Of a stretch of DNA of 64,000 nt, positions 1 to 9,383 are shown piece by piece; position 1 is the first letter of the stretch; each line of letters starts with the position of its first letter. The notes beneath the pieces were generated by a model that worked only from the letters and a program-made list of their open reading frames with translations, was not told the DNA's origin and did not search any database. The DNA comes from Palsa-1248 sp963737835. GTDB lineage: Bacteria; Gemmatimonadota; Gemmatimonadetes; Gemmatimonadales; Gemmatimonadaceae. Position numbers and translations under genes: made by a program. The stretch spans positions 62,001 to 126,000 of the forward strand of contig CAVTUH010000002.1 of assembly GCA_963737835.1 (NCBI GenBank), in the 5' to 3' direction.

Positions 1-2
1 CG

Positions 3-1349
3 ACGGCCGCGCATGGGGAAGGCGACGACAACTGGTACATCGCCGAGCTGTACGCGGTCGACGCCGCGTCGGGCGACACCCGGTCGATCCTCAAGTCAGG
101 GATGCAGATCGCGTCGCCCCGGTGGTCACCTAATGGGCAGACCGTGGCGTTCATCGGCGGCCTCATGAGTGACGAAGGCATCGCAAGCGGTGACGTGTAC
201 ACGGTGCCAGCGGCGGGCGGGACGGCGCGCAACATCACCGCCGGCATGAAGGCGTCGGCCTACTATCTCACGTGGCTGCCGTCGCCGAGTCGCATCATGT
301 TCTCGGCCGTGGCGGACGGACAGAGCGCGATCGGTGTGGCCAACCCGGCGGGCGGCGCGGTGCAGCTCCAGTGGACCGGTGCGGAAAAGATTCACGGCGC
401 GCGCGACTTCGATTTCGGGTTCACGATCACGCGGGACGGGAAGACGAGCGCGGTCGTGCGGGAGTCGTACGCGCAACCGCCCGAGATCTGGGCCGGCCCC
501 GTGGGGGCGTGGCGCCAGATCACGACGGCCAACCGCGACGTGCATCCGATCTGGGGCGAGGGGCGGAGCCTGCATTGGAAGAGCGACGCGTTCAACGTGC
601 AGGGCTGGCTCGTTTTCCCCAAGAACTACGATCCGACGCACAAGTACCCAATGGTCGTGTGGATCCACGGTGGACCCGAGTGGAGCAATGCGCCCGAGTG
701 GCCCGACACGTTCAACAACGCCACGATCCTCGCGAACGAAGGCTACTTCGTGTTCTATCCGAACTTCCGGGGCGGCAGCGGTCAGGGCGAGGCCTTCACC
801 CGAGCCAACGTCAAGGATTTCGGGTACGGCGACCTGCGCGATGTGCTCGCGGGGATGCAGGTGATCACGCACACGCTTCCGGTGGACAGTGCGCGCATCG
901 GCATCACGGGGTGGAGCTACGGCGGGTACATGACGATGTGGTCGGTGACGCAGACGCATCGGTTCCGCGCTGCGGTGTCCGGTGCGGGGCTCGCGAACTG
1001 GCTCTCGTACTATGGTGAGAACGGGATCGACAAGTGGATGGACGCGTACTTCGGCGGGAACGTGTACGACCATCCCGACGTGTACGCCAAGAGCGCGCCC
1101 ATCACGTTCATCAAGAACGTGCAGACCCCGACGCTCATCGTCGTCGGTGATCGCGACATCGAGTGTCCGCCGCCGCAGTCATACGAATTCTGGCACGCGC
1201 TGCGCACGATGAACGTGAAGACCGAATTCGTGATCTATCCAGTGGAAGGCCACACCATCTGGCAGCCCGAGCATCGGCGCGACATCATGCGGCGGATGGC
1301 GGCGTGGTTCGATGAGAACATGCCGCCGAGTGGCACGGCATCGCGATGA
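3..1349 (+). CDS. S9 family (prolyl oligopeptidase-type) peptidase, 5' end outside window
   Basis: Serine peptidase or acylaminoacyl-peptidase of the alpha/beta-hydrolase S9 group, expected to cleave short peptides. The frame is open from the first complete codon, so the gene starts upstream and only its C-terminal part is visible: the end of a beta-propeller (residues with WSPNG and TRDGK blade motifs), then the hydrolase domain. Counting from the in-frame ATG at 102, the oxyanion motif HGGPEWSN is followed by the nucleophile motif GWSYGGY (Ser272), an Asp in VVGDRDIECP (350 or 352) and His384 in EGHTIW, so the catalytic triad is complete. It ends in TGA just before an IS3 remnant. The family call is firm; the exact substrate is unknown. 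Confidence 0.9.
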   Translation, partial: TAAHGEGDDNWYIAELYAVDAASGDTRSILKSGMQIASPRWSPNGQTVAFIGGLMSDEGIASGDVYTVPAAGGTARNITAGMKASAYYLTWLPSPSRIMFSAVADGQSAIGVANPAGGAVQLQWTGAEKIHGARDFDFGFTITRDGKTSAVVRESYAQPPEIWAGPVGAWRQITTANRDVHPIWGEGRSLHWKSDAFNVQGWLVFPKNYDPTHKYPMVVWIHGGPEWSNAPEWPDTFNNATILANEGYFVFYPNFRGGSGQGEAFTRANVKDFGYGDLRDVLAGMQVITHTLPVDSARIGITGWSYGGYMTMWSVTQTHRFRAAVSGAGLANWLSYYGENGIDKWMDAYFGGNVYDHPDVYAKSAPITFIKNVQTPTLIVVGDRDIECPPPQSYEFWHALRTMNVKTEFVIYPVEGHTIWQPEHRRDIMRRMAAWFDENMPPSGTASR

Positions 1350-1361
1350 CTTTCTTCCTGC

Positions 1362-1535
1362 TTCGTGCCGTACCGTCCTAAGGCGCCGCTGGCCACTCCT
1401 CCCAACCTCGTGCGCAACCGCGGCGTCACCGGCCCTAATCAGATCTGGTACGTAGATCTCACCTACATTCCGGCTCCGCACGGGGTCTGTATTGCTCGCA
1501 GAGACTCCATCATCACGAGCCAAACCGTGCGATAG
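1362..1535 (+). pseudogene. IS3-family transposase (OrfB integrase core) remnant
   Basis: A short reading frame translates to PNLVRNRGVTGPNQIW followed by YVDLTYIP. This is the conserved block of IS3-type OrfB transposases around the first catalytic Asp of the DDE/rve fold (family form: PNLL.R.F....PN..W..DITYI). After about 25 further codons similarity is lost and the frame stops with TAG. No second Asp, no Glu, no OrfA and no terminal inverted repeats are seen, so this is an immobile scar next to the S9 gene. Assignment rests on motif recognition only. Confidence 0.55.
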
Positions 1536-2168
1536 CCGCCAGAACCATGCACACTCCCATCGTAGCTGCGAGCAGCCAGTAGAGGACTCCCGTCGGAGCG
1601 GCAGCCGTGAGAACTCCCTCGCACAGCAACAAAGCCAACCCAGACAGCTACCTGATCCTGCCGCTCCAATGCTCCACGCGCCCTTCGCTTCCGCGCAAGC
1701 CATAGCGGCATGACGGCCCCATACACTCCGCAGTTCCAACGAGTGCTGGCCGCAGCACCATACCATAGTCCTCATTTAACTCTGTCGTATGACGTAGCCC
1801 TGGGCCGGGCTGAGCTCCAGCCCAGACGCTCGCTAAACTAGCGGTTCTCGCGAACCCCATTTCGCGTTATCTGCTCAGCGGTGGTCAGCGCAAGACAAGT
1901 CGTGCCGGCGGCATCTCGCTCTACGCACTTAACTCCGCTTCCATGCCTAATCCAATCCCAATCCACGTCCCGATCGGCCGAAAATGGCTTGGTGGCCTTC
2001 GGAAGTCCGGACGACGGGTCATCGCGCTCACTCGGCCGAATTGAAAAGAAGACAAGCGCCACTCGCGGAAGTTGGACCGAGCCAGAGTCCTGACGTCTAT
2101 GTACGTGGCGCGGTAAATGACTCTGACACCTATTTCTCTCTGCTCCCACGAGCTGCTGGCGGCCGAGG
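1536..2168. other. intergenic stretch, no supported gene
   Basis: About 630 bases between the IS3 scar and RidA. Every open frame here is short, rich in Arg/Ser and without family motifs. It may be decayed insertion-sequence or host DNA; nothing further can be supported. Confidence 0.4.
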
Positions 2169-2570
2169 TCAGTCCTTCGTGACCGCCACGCAATCGACCT
2201 CGACGTCGAAAGGCCCGGTCCACTCAGGCACGCAGAAGAAGATCCGGGCTGGGGGGTTTTTCGGGAAGTAGCGTTTGTAGACTTCGTTGAAGGCCTTGAA
2301 TCGGTCCGCCGAGATGCACAGCACATTGCACTTCAGCACATGGTCGAGGTCCGACCCGGCGGCCTCCAGCGCCTTCTTCACCTGCTCCAGGATCAGCTCA
2401 ACCTGGCGCTCGAACGGGGCGTGGGCGAGGATCTCGCCGGTCTCAGGATCGAAGGGCGGCATGCCCGAGACGAACACCATGTTGCCGGCGCGGGTGCAGG
2501 TGGACACCGGCGCGCCCCACTTCTCGAAATTGCTGTCAACCGGCTCGACCCGGATGATCTCTCGTTGCAT
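2169..2570 (-). CDS. RidA/YjgF/UK114 family enamine/imine deaminase
   Basis: 133 residues, the usual length of the family. RidA proteins are cytosolic trimers that hydrolyse reactive 2-aminoacrylate-type enamines and imines released by PLP enzymes. Visible motifs: VFVSGMPPFDPETGE near residues 33-47, the helix VKKALEAAGSDLDHVLK, and the C-terminal PARIFFCV with the family's conserved Arg, followed by DVEVDCVAV whose Glu matches the acidic active-site position. It stands alone between an intergenic desert and an Ig-like gene on the opposite strand. A detoxifying role suits the many PLP enzymes in this window, but there is no operon link. Confidence 0.88.
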   Translation of the reverse strand: MQREIIRVEPVDSNFEKWGAPVSTCTRAGNMVFVSGMPPFDPETGEILAHAPFERQVELILEQVKKALEAAGSDLDHVLKCNVLCISADRFKAFNEVYKRYFPKNPPARIFFCVPEWTGPFDVEVDCVAVTKD

Positions 2571-2928
2571 GCGTCCGTTCCTGGTTGTGTCGTCAATCTA
2601 AGGTCTTAGAATGGCCATGTGTACTCGAGCAATCGGACTGCGCATAGCGTCGCGCCAAACTAAGCGCTGAACACCAACTGAATTTCCGACCTGGAGCGCT
2701 GCTCATGCTGCCGGCGATCACGATCGAGAATCGCGCGCTCGCGCCAATGGGCAATGCCCTCAGGGAAGGCGCTAAGAATCACCATGACGAGTGGCCCACA
2801 TCGATCACCCTTTACCCAAAGCGTTTGAGCGCCCCCGCGTGCTTGTGACCGCGTAGCAAGCTCTGCATATTTTCGGCCCTTCTCGCACAAACGGGGCGGC
2901 TCGACTTGGGCCACCCTGCACGCCGCTG
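2571..2928. other. divergent intergenic region between RidA and the Ig-like gene
   Basis: About 360 bases that must hold the promoters of two divergently transcribed genes. No strong Shine-Dalgarno, palindrome or coding frame stands out. Confidence 0.35.
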
Positions 2929-5808
2929 ATGCTACGACTGTCAATGTCGCGCCGCCTTGCACTCGCCGCCCAGGCGATCGTGTGTACCGTTGCGACGGTG
3001 CGGTGCACCAAGGGCGATACCACCGGACCACGGCTCGGCCGCGTCACAGTCGTCGTGGAGCAGCCCAGTGTGTTCGTCGCCGTCGGCGATTCACTCCTGT
3101 TGCTCGTCGACGTCTTGGACTCGGCAGGCAATCCGATCAGCCAAGCGCCAGTCACTTGGAATGCGCGCCAACCCGCCACCGCGACCGTCACCCAGCACGG
3201 AACGGTCACCGGTGTCCGCACGGGTCAGACATGGGTTGTCGCGCAGGTCGGCGATGCCTTCGACAGTGCCGCCATCACCGTGACGCCCCACCTCACGACT
3301 ACCGTGACACCACACGGCGATACGTTGACCTCCATCGGCCAGACTGCAACGCTCCACGCCCGGTCAGCCGACTCCACCGGGCACGTCACCCCCGGGAGCT
3401 ACGTATGGGTCGCCCGTGACACGACTGTCGTCACGGTTTCACAAACCGGCGTCGTCACTGCGCGCCACAACGGCCTCACATCGGTCCTCGCCATCGAACG
3501 CGGTGGCAGCAGTGACTCCGCCGCCATCCTCGTCGCTCAACGCGTCACCAAGTTCTCGATCGCGCCAACCCGCGCGACCCAGCCACTCATGCGCGTGCAA
3601 CAGTTTCAGGCCACCGCACTCGATTCCGGCGGCACTCCCGTCGCCAACGCCCACATCGCCTGGACATCGCGCGCACCTGCCGTCGCCTCGGTCGACTCCA
3701 CCGGCCTCACAACCGCGCTGACCGTCGGGACGGATACGATCCTGGCAACCGCCGGCGGCATGCACGCGTCCGCCGTGTTCGTCGCCACACCACTTCCCGC
3801 GCTCCACTTCAGCCAGGATACGATCGGCGTCGGGGTCGGTCAGGAGCCCGTCGTCACGATACCAGACGTGACCGCCGACACCGCGGGATTTGACCAAGCC
3901 TTCAACCTGACCGTCACGGTCGCCGACTCCACGGTCGCCAGTCTCCCTGGCGCGACGCAAACGATCAACCTCTACACGCCCACGAACGGATATTTCAGAC
4001 CAATCGGGAACCGCCTCGGTACCGTCGTCGTCACCGCGTCCGCACCACGCTGGAAATCGGCGACCGCCATCATCAATGTCACGCGCCCACGATTGGTCAT
4101 CAACCGCGCACCCTCCTTTGCTCCCATCAACCCCATCCTCGGCAACCAGCCAGGAACCATCTGGGTCCTCGAGGAGGATTCGCGCGGCAACATCAATGGG
4201 TCGACGACGGGGATGCGGCTGGCAATGCGCACATCGAACGCGGCAGCGATCATTGCGCAACAGGACACGGTCTTCGCGACCGGTAGCGGCGCACAGTTCA
4301 CCGCTGTGGCCGTTGGCGCGGGCCAGTCGACGCTCACCGTGAATGCGCTTTCGAGCGCGAACTACGCCACCGACACGATCACGCTCTCGGCAGCGCCGGC
4401 AAAGCTGTTGTTCGAAGACTTGGGAGACGGGCGGATTTCGCAGGCCGACGTCGCACTCGGGCAGAAGGTGGTCGAGGAAGGAGCGGTGAACCCGGTCTAC
4501 TGGGTAGACCTCGGTTGCTTTGCGCACATCACCGTACAACTGACCATCACGCAGAAGCATCCCACGCGTGCACAGGTCTCGCCCTTGTCTACTCCGGTGA
4601 CGGGCGGAAACTGTGGCCTCGTTCGCGTCCCGTTAGACTGGACCGGACTTCAGCTCGGTGCCGATACGCTGATTGCCTCGGCGCCAGGATTCCAATCCGA
4701 CACCCTCGTCCTGCACGTCACGACGCCCTTCCTCAGACTCAACCCGCCACTCAGCGGCAGCGACTCGGTCGGCAATGCCGTCCCCCTCGGCCTCTACCAG
4801 GCCGACTCCTCCGGCGAGAGTTGGGATCTCACGGCGCCCGTTCCCGTGCTCATCACGTCGACCGATACCACGATCGTCCGCATGAGCTGCGACACCGTCG
4901 TCCTGGGCGCGTCCTCTACGCCACCCGGTTGCGCTGCTGCAAACGCCTTGTTGGTCGGCGCCGGCACGGCCACGATCAATTTCCGCGACCTCTCAGGACA
5001 CTCGGCGCCGCTAGCGAGCACGATCTCCGTCAATCCCGGAGCACTCGTTATCGGCGTCGACAACACCGCCGAGCGACCCGTGCCTCTTGGGTTCGGGCAG
5101 GAGCTCGGCCCACCTGGCCACTTCTTCGCTGGCCTACCGGTGAATCAGGCGGGAGCCGCCATTCATATAAGTAGTACCAACCCGGCGGTAGCAATGCCTT
5201 CGGTGACCGATACGGTGCCGCCTGCATACGCGAGCCTAGTCCCGTTTAATGTGGCCGCCGGCACCGTCCCGGGCACGGCCTGGATCGTCGTATCGGGTCG
5301 CGGCATGCTGTCGGACAGCATCGCAGTGACCGTCGGTCAGCCGACATTTGGAGTCTTTGCGGCGAGTACGGGGACCTCAGACGATTCCGTCGGAGGCGCG
5401 GTGCTCGAGCTCCTCGATCAGGAAGGACAGCCACGCTTCACCACACATCCCGTTGTGGCTCGACTGCAACCGTCGAATCCCGGAATTCTCGCGCCCGACT
5501 CGACGTCCATCACGATTCCCACTGGCTCCTACGTCAGCGCTCCGTTTACTGTGCAGCTGCTCGCGCCGGGCACGGCCGCCCTCTTGGCGAGTGATGCATC
5601 GACTGGCCCAGGACGCTACGCCGATGGGGCCTCGGGCCTCATTACCGTCACCGCAGCTACTGCGGGAAGCGCGCGCTTGGTGCATTCGCCGCTGTCGCCG
5701 CTCCGGATACCAATGCCGGGAGTGCGGCCGCCCATAGCATCCGCGTCGCGTGGCCGCGCTCCCTCCAGCGCGACGCTCCGATCGGCCCGCACTCGCCGGC
5801 AGCGTTGA
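2929..5808 (+). CDS. large secreted protein with bacterial Ig-like (BIG2-type) domains
   Basis: 959 residues with an N-terminal hydrophobic segment ending at Cys26 (VATVRCTKGD), compatible with a lipoprotein or signal peptide, although the lipobox is weak. The body is a series of roughly 80-100-residue beta-rich modules with BIG2-like phrases such as SVFVAVGDSLLLLVDVLD, PATATVTQHGTVTGVRTG and AVASVDSTGLTTALTVGTD. Such proteins are usually surface or periplasmic adhesion or scaffold proteins. The last roughly 50 residues turn abruptly into Pro/Arg/Ser-rich sequence, which suggests a frameshift near 5660-5700 or an eroded C-terminus. It converges on the M1-like gene 32 bp away. Alternative start: the ATG five codons downstream (2944). 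Confidence 0.75.
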   Translation: MLRLSMSRRLALAAQAIVCTVATVRCTKGDTTGPRLGRVTVVVEQPSVFVAVGDSLLLLVDVLDSAGNPISQAPVTWNARQPATATVTQHGTVTGVRTGQTWVVAQVGDAFDSAAITVTPHLTTTVTPHGDTLTSIGQTATLHARSADSTGHVTPGSYVWVARDTTVVTVSQTGVVTARHNGLTSVLAIERGGSSDSAAILVAQRVTKFSIAPTRATQPLMRVQQFQATALDSGGTPVANAHIAWTSRAPAVASVDSTGLTTALTVGTDTILATAGGMHASAVFVATPLPALHFSQDTIGVGVGQEPVVTIPDVTADTAGFDQAFNLTVTVADSTVASLPGATQTINLYTPTNGYFRPIGNRLGTVVVTASAPRWKSATAIINVTRPRLVINRAPSFAPINPILGNQPGTIWVLEEDSRGNINGSTTGMRLAMRTSNAAAIIAQQDTVFATGSGAQFTAVAVGAGQSTLTVNALSSANYATDTITLSAAPAKLLFEDLGDGRISQADVALGQKVVEEGAVNPVYWVDLGCFAHITVQLTITQKHPTRAQVSPLSTPVTGGNCGLVRVPLDWTGLQLGADTLIASAPGFQSDTLVLHVTTPFLRLNPPLSGSDSVGNAVPLGLYQADSSGESWDLTAPVPVLITSTDTTIVRMSCDTVVLGASSTPPGCAAANALLVGAGTATINFRDLSGHSAPLASTISVNPGALVIGVDNTAERPVPLGFGQELGPPGHFFAGLPVNQAGAAIHISSTNPAVAMPSVTDTVPPAYASLVPFNVAAGTVPGTAWIVVSGRGMLSDSIAVTVGQPTFGVFAASTGTSDDSVGGAVLELLDQEGQPRFTTHPVVARLQPSNPGILAPDSTSITIPTGSYVSAPFTVQLLAPGTAALLASDASTGPGRYADGASGLITVTAATAGSARLVHSPLSPLRIPMPGVRPPIASASRGRAPSSATLRSARTRRQR

Positions 5809-5840
5809 CCAGGCTACGCCACGTACGTGGGCCGATCACT

Positions 5841-8522
5841 TCATGGATCGTTCTCCCCACGACGCACCGGTAAGTCGTCGCCTTTGGCGATCTCTTCTAA
5901 GGCAGAGTCGATCGCCAACAGAACTCGCACGTCCACTTCGAGGGGCTTTCGTGCCTTTAGAGCCGCCTCGGCCGCAGGGGTGCTGGCGCTCCCAAGTTCA
6001 CGGGCACTCGCGATCCGCATGCTCGGATCATCCGCGTTGAGCAACGGCGTGAGCAGAGGCACCAGCTCATCGGCTTTGGCTTCGCGCATGAAGTGGTAGT
6101 GCGCGTTGATCCCCATCTGACGCATCGCAGCCTGGCGGACGGCCCGGCTGGACGCCGGGTCGGAGAGATACTTCTTGCCCAATGTCCAGGCGGCGGCCGA
6201 ACGCGCGCCAGTAAGCTCGGCGACAGCTTGCGCCTTCGCCTCGTCGGATGCGGCCGGGTCGGTGAGCGTCGCACGTGCTGCGGCGTCGGCCGGCCCTCCC
6301 ATCCCCATCATCGATAGGTTCTTTGCAGCAATCTCACGTACGTTCGGATCGGAATCACCTGCCGCCATCGCCTGTAGCCGCGACAATGCATTTGGCGCGT
6401 GAGTTGGGAACAGGGCTAGGGCACTCATCGCGCGGGCCGCAGCGCTCGAGTCGTGAGTGAGATCGAGCAGCGCCTGACGCGACTCAGCATCAAATGCCCC
6501 GGCAAGTGTTTCCGCCAGCCCAGGACGCAGATCGGACAGACTCTTTGAACGGACGGCGTCTAGCACAGCCCTAAGTGCCTCCGGGCTCGCAACCGGCGGC
6601 TCGTTGCCCGCCGACCAGCCCCACGAACCCTGTCCCTCCATTCCGCGGCCTCGCGCCACGAGCGCGCGGGCTGCGTCGATCCTGCCGGCGTAGTCTTGGG
6701 CGTGCTGCAACTGCCCGATCAGCTGATCGGTGGTCTTGGGAAATTCGACGTCGCTCAGGAGCCACTTCTCAGGATCCCACTCCACCCAGAGAGGAGCCTC
6801 GTCGAGCGCTAGATGCCAGTCGGTCGTTTCGCCGTGAAGCGCGACGCGTTTTTTGAGAACGCCGCTCGGCGTTCCGATCGCCACGTCGACTAAGGCATCA
6901 AAAAAGCCGGTCAGTGTGTCACGTGGTTGAACCTGGCGCACAGTCAACGAAAACTGCCGCGTCGTTGAGTCGTAGGACTGCGCGATTTGAAGCTTCGGAT
7001 AGCCGCTGCCGTATACCCATTGGCTGAAGAAAGTCTCTAGGCTTTGCCCGGTCGCTTCCTCCATCGTCCGCTGAAAATCGGCCGTCGACACGGCCTGACC
7101 CGCATACCGTACAACAAAAAGGTGAATCCCACGCCAAAACGCCGAATCTCCAAGTTCGTGTCGCAGCATGTGCAGCACGGCGGTGCCTTTCTGGACCACG
7201 TGCTGGGTCATAAGCAGTTCCAGGGGGCCGTATCGCCAGCGGTCAAACACAAGCGGTCGACGTGCGTCGCGATCGGACGTCGTCGCACCAATGTACGACC
7301 ATTCGCGAATCTTTGCTGCCGCTTGGGGCGGGCCGGACTCTTCCGCGTAAACCTGCGCGAGAAAATTGGAGAGGCCGTCGCTTAGCCACAGGTCGGCCCA
7401 GTTCCCTGGCCCCAAGCTCTTCCCGAACCACTCTTGAGCGACCCCGCGGGCGATCCCTTGTTCGGCATCCTCCCCCGGCCACCCCTGGCCCGCCCGCAGC
7501 ATGAGCCGATCGTCGAGCACGGTGGTGGTTACCAGAGGGCGCCAGTTCTCCAACCACTCCCAGAAGATGTAGTCTGGAACAACTATCTGGTTGAAACTCG
7601 CCGTGGGGAACGGGGCCTCGAGTCTCTTGCTCAGGGTTTCGACGATGCGCGGCGTCATTCCAAATGCCGCGGTGGGGCCCGAGCCACGATAGGTCCAGCT
7701 GTGAACCGAGGTCGTACCGGCGAGGGCATCGATTACAGTGTACGGCCCGACGACGATAGTGACATACTGCGACGGAATTGGCCTGAGTTCTCTCCAGTGC
7801 CACTCGATCCCATCGTCTGTCGCGTGCTGGTCGATCAATTCGCCCGTCGCAAACGCCCGCTCATCCCCAGGTGTGCGAACGAAGATGTCCCACTGCGTTC
7901 GCATCGCAGGGTCATCGACCGTGGGCAGCCAGAAATGGTTGTCGACCAGCCTGCCTTGAGTCCAAACCACTGACGGCGAGGAAGGGAAGTACACACCTGC
8001 TGGGGGTCGCACCGCTTTATAGTCGACCACCACACCCGTTTCCTGTCCGACCTCGAGCGGCGCACTTAAGCGAATGGACAGTTGCCGGCCGTCGTATTGG
8101 TAGGCCAGGATCTCGCCTGAGCTTGCCCGCGTCCGCTGGACGGTTAATCCAACGGCTTGGAGTACAACTGTCGCCAGTGGCTCGCCGACGGCGGTAATCC
8201 GCAGTTCTGTCTGCCCACTCACGCTTCGAGAAGGCGCGTCAAATTGAACTCGCAGGATCTGGTGTGGGATGCGGAAACCGCTAGGGGCTCTCGGATGTGC
8301 ATCGCCCGGCGGTGGCGCGGCCCACGCCTGGTCCGCCTCGGAAACCAGCCTCCCGGTGATTCTCGTTATCGGCACGTCGGGCTGATCGGAGTTTCGCATG
8401 ACTTGGGAAGGTTGGCGCGCTTGGTTAGAGGCACACGCTAGGGCGAGGCATACCGAGGCAGTATACGCGCGCTCCGCTCTTTGGGACGTATAGGAACGCG
8501 TATTTCCACGTCGGCGAGCCAT
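5841..8522 (-). CDS. M1 aminopeptidase-like protein with HEAT-like repeats; zinc site lost (pseudoenzyme)
   Basis: About 893 residues from the chosen ATG at 8522; the frame stays open to 8738, but that extension looks non-coding while the chosen start gives a lipoprotein-like leader (ASVCLALAC). Fold order: N-terminal beta-sandwich with VWTQGRLVDNHFWLPTVDDP and TWAT-like context, the M1 catalytic-domain region with WADLWLSDGLSNFL, then an Ala-rich C-terminal array of HEAT-like helices (about 600 onward). The active site is gone: the HEXXH position reads RGVAQ (359-363), the third zinc ligand 18 residues on is Asp382 instead of Glu, and the GAMEN exopeptidase loop reads WEWLEN. The frame is otherwise intact, so a non-catalytic binding or scaffold role is likely. 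Confidence 0.8.
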   Translation of the reverse strand: MARRRGNTRSYTSQRAERAYTASVCLALACASNQARQPSQVMRNSDQPDVPITRITGRLVSEADQAWAAPPPGDAHPRAPSGFRIPHQILRVQFDAPSRSVSGQTELRITAVGEPLATVVLQAVGLTVQRTRASSGEILAYQYDGRQLSIRLSAPLEVGQETGVVVDYKAVRPPAGVYFPSSPSVVWTQGRLVDNHFWLPTVDDPAMRTQWDIFVRTPGDERAFATGELIDQHATDDGIEWHWRELRPIPSQYVTIVVGPYTVIDALAGTTSVHSWTYRGSGPTAAFGMTPRIVETLSKRLEAPFPTASFNQIVVPDYIFWEWLENWRPLVTTTVLDDRLMLRAGQGWPGEDAEQGIARGVAQEWFGKSLGPGNWADLWLSDGLSNFLAQVYAEESGPPQAAAKIREWSYIGATTSDRDARRPLVFDRWRYGPLELLMTQHVVQKGTAVLHMLRHELGDSAFWRGIHLFVVRYAGQAVSTADFQRTMEEATGQSLETFFSQWVYGSGYPKLQIAQSYDSTTRQFSLTVRQVQPRDTLTGFFDALVDVAIGTPSGVLKKRVALHGETTDWHLALDEAPLWVEWDPEKWLLSDVEFPKTTDQLIGQLQHAQDYAGRIDAARALVARGRGMEGQGSWGWSAGNEPPVASPEALRAVLDAVRSKSLSDLRPGLAETLAGAFDAESRQALLDLTHDSSAAARAMSALALFPTHAPNALSRLQAMAAGDSDPNVREIAAKNLSMMGMGGPADAAARATLTDPAASDEAKAQAVAELTGARSAAAWTLGKKYLSDPASSRAVRQAAMRQMGINAHYHFMREAKADELVPLLTPLLNADDPSMRIASARELGSASTPAAEAALKARKPLEVDVRVLLAIDSALEEIAKGDDLPVRRGENDP

Positions 8523-8981
8523 GGTGTGCTTCCGCGGTGGCAAAGTTGGCGGCAAAGTTATGCGCCAGATCTGCGTCACGCGACCGGCCGCCCGAGGGCA
8601 GAGTGAATCGCGCAGCCGGTAACACCACCGGTCAAGTAGCAGCGACGTTTGGACCGGCGAACTAACTCGAGGTCGCGGCCTGAGCGTCATACACAGCGGG
8701 ACTTCCAGCGAGCAACGAGACTGGCGGTCCCACTTCACAGGCGCCGACGGCGGGGCAGACTTTACTTGGCAAGAATCGGGACCGGTCGTGCGACGGGTAC
8801 TCAGGCCTCCGCCGAAGGTGCCGGCACCCGGTCAGGGCGTATCTAGGTGAACGCGGTCCCGCCAGCGTCGCCGGGCGGCTGGTTAACCAAGACTGGCGAC
8901 CCTCAAGCCATCGATGTCAATTGTGGGTGATCGGGGGTGTGCTCGGTCATCGCCAATGGCTACACCATTGTGGGAGAACCG
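8523..8981. other. intergenic region upstream of two divergent genes
   Basis: About 460 bases between the M1-like start and the next forward start. It holds GGGAGA, a plausible ribosome-binding site, six bases before the ATG at 8982. No other gene or repeat is recognised. Confidence 0.35.
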
Positions 8982-9301
8982 ATGAACAAGCTGACACCGT
9001 GGATCGTTGTAGCGGTGACGCTCGCCGGTAGCACGCTGAGCGCCCAGACATCGCTGGGACATGGCAGGGCACGATCACGAATGCAGGGGCTGGGCGCCTA
9101 GCCGACGTTGTCATCGACACATTGCATCACTATCCGCAGAATCCGTCCCTCGCCCACGTGTACGAGGGCCGCGTCTATGTCCGTGTTAGCCCACTCAGTG
9201 GATTTCGCATCGACTCATGGATCTCGGATGACTCGGTGCCGCCAGCCGAGCTTCTTCGCATCCTCTCGCGAGTTCGGGGCGACGGCGAAGGAAGCGGTTG
9301 A
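8982..9301 (+). pseudogene. frameshifted gene for a small secreted protein
   Basis: Starts with a clean signal peptide (MNKLTPWIVVAVTLAG then STLSAQTS) after a good ribosome-binding site, but this frame stops within about 40 codons. A second frame beginning around 9059 reads TWQGTITNAGAGRLADVV and continues coherently to a TGA at 9299-9301. The simplest explanation is one gene of roughly 105 codons broken by an indel near 9055-9060. The WQGT phrase right after a signal peptide recalls soil-associated secreted proteins of the TIGR03435/DUF3738 type, but the match is too short to assign. A sequencing or assembly error would give the same picture. Confidence 0.4.
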
Positions 9302-9383
9302 GTTGTGTGATGAAGGCGGCGCGGTGAGTGCGAGTTCTTTCTCCACGTTGACCGGCCCAGTCACCACCTCGTGCCCACGAGCG

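Noticed and set aside
1838..2326. 162-codon reverse frame beyond RidA
   Set aside because: Out of phase with RidA, Ser/Arg-rich and motif-free.
3439..4560. 373-codon reverse frame within the Ig-like gene
   Set aside because: No ribosome-binding site or domain; the forward strand has recognisable Ig-like modules throughout.
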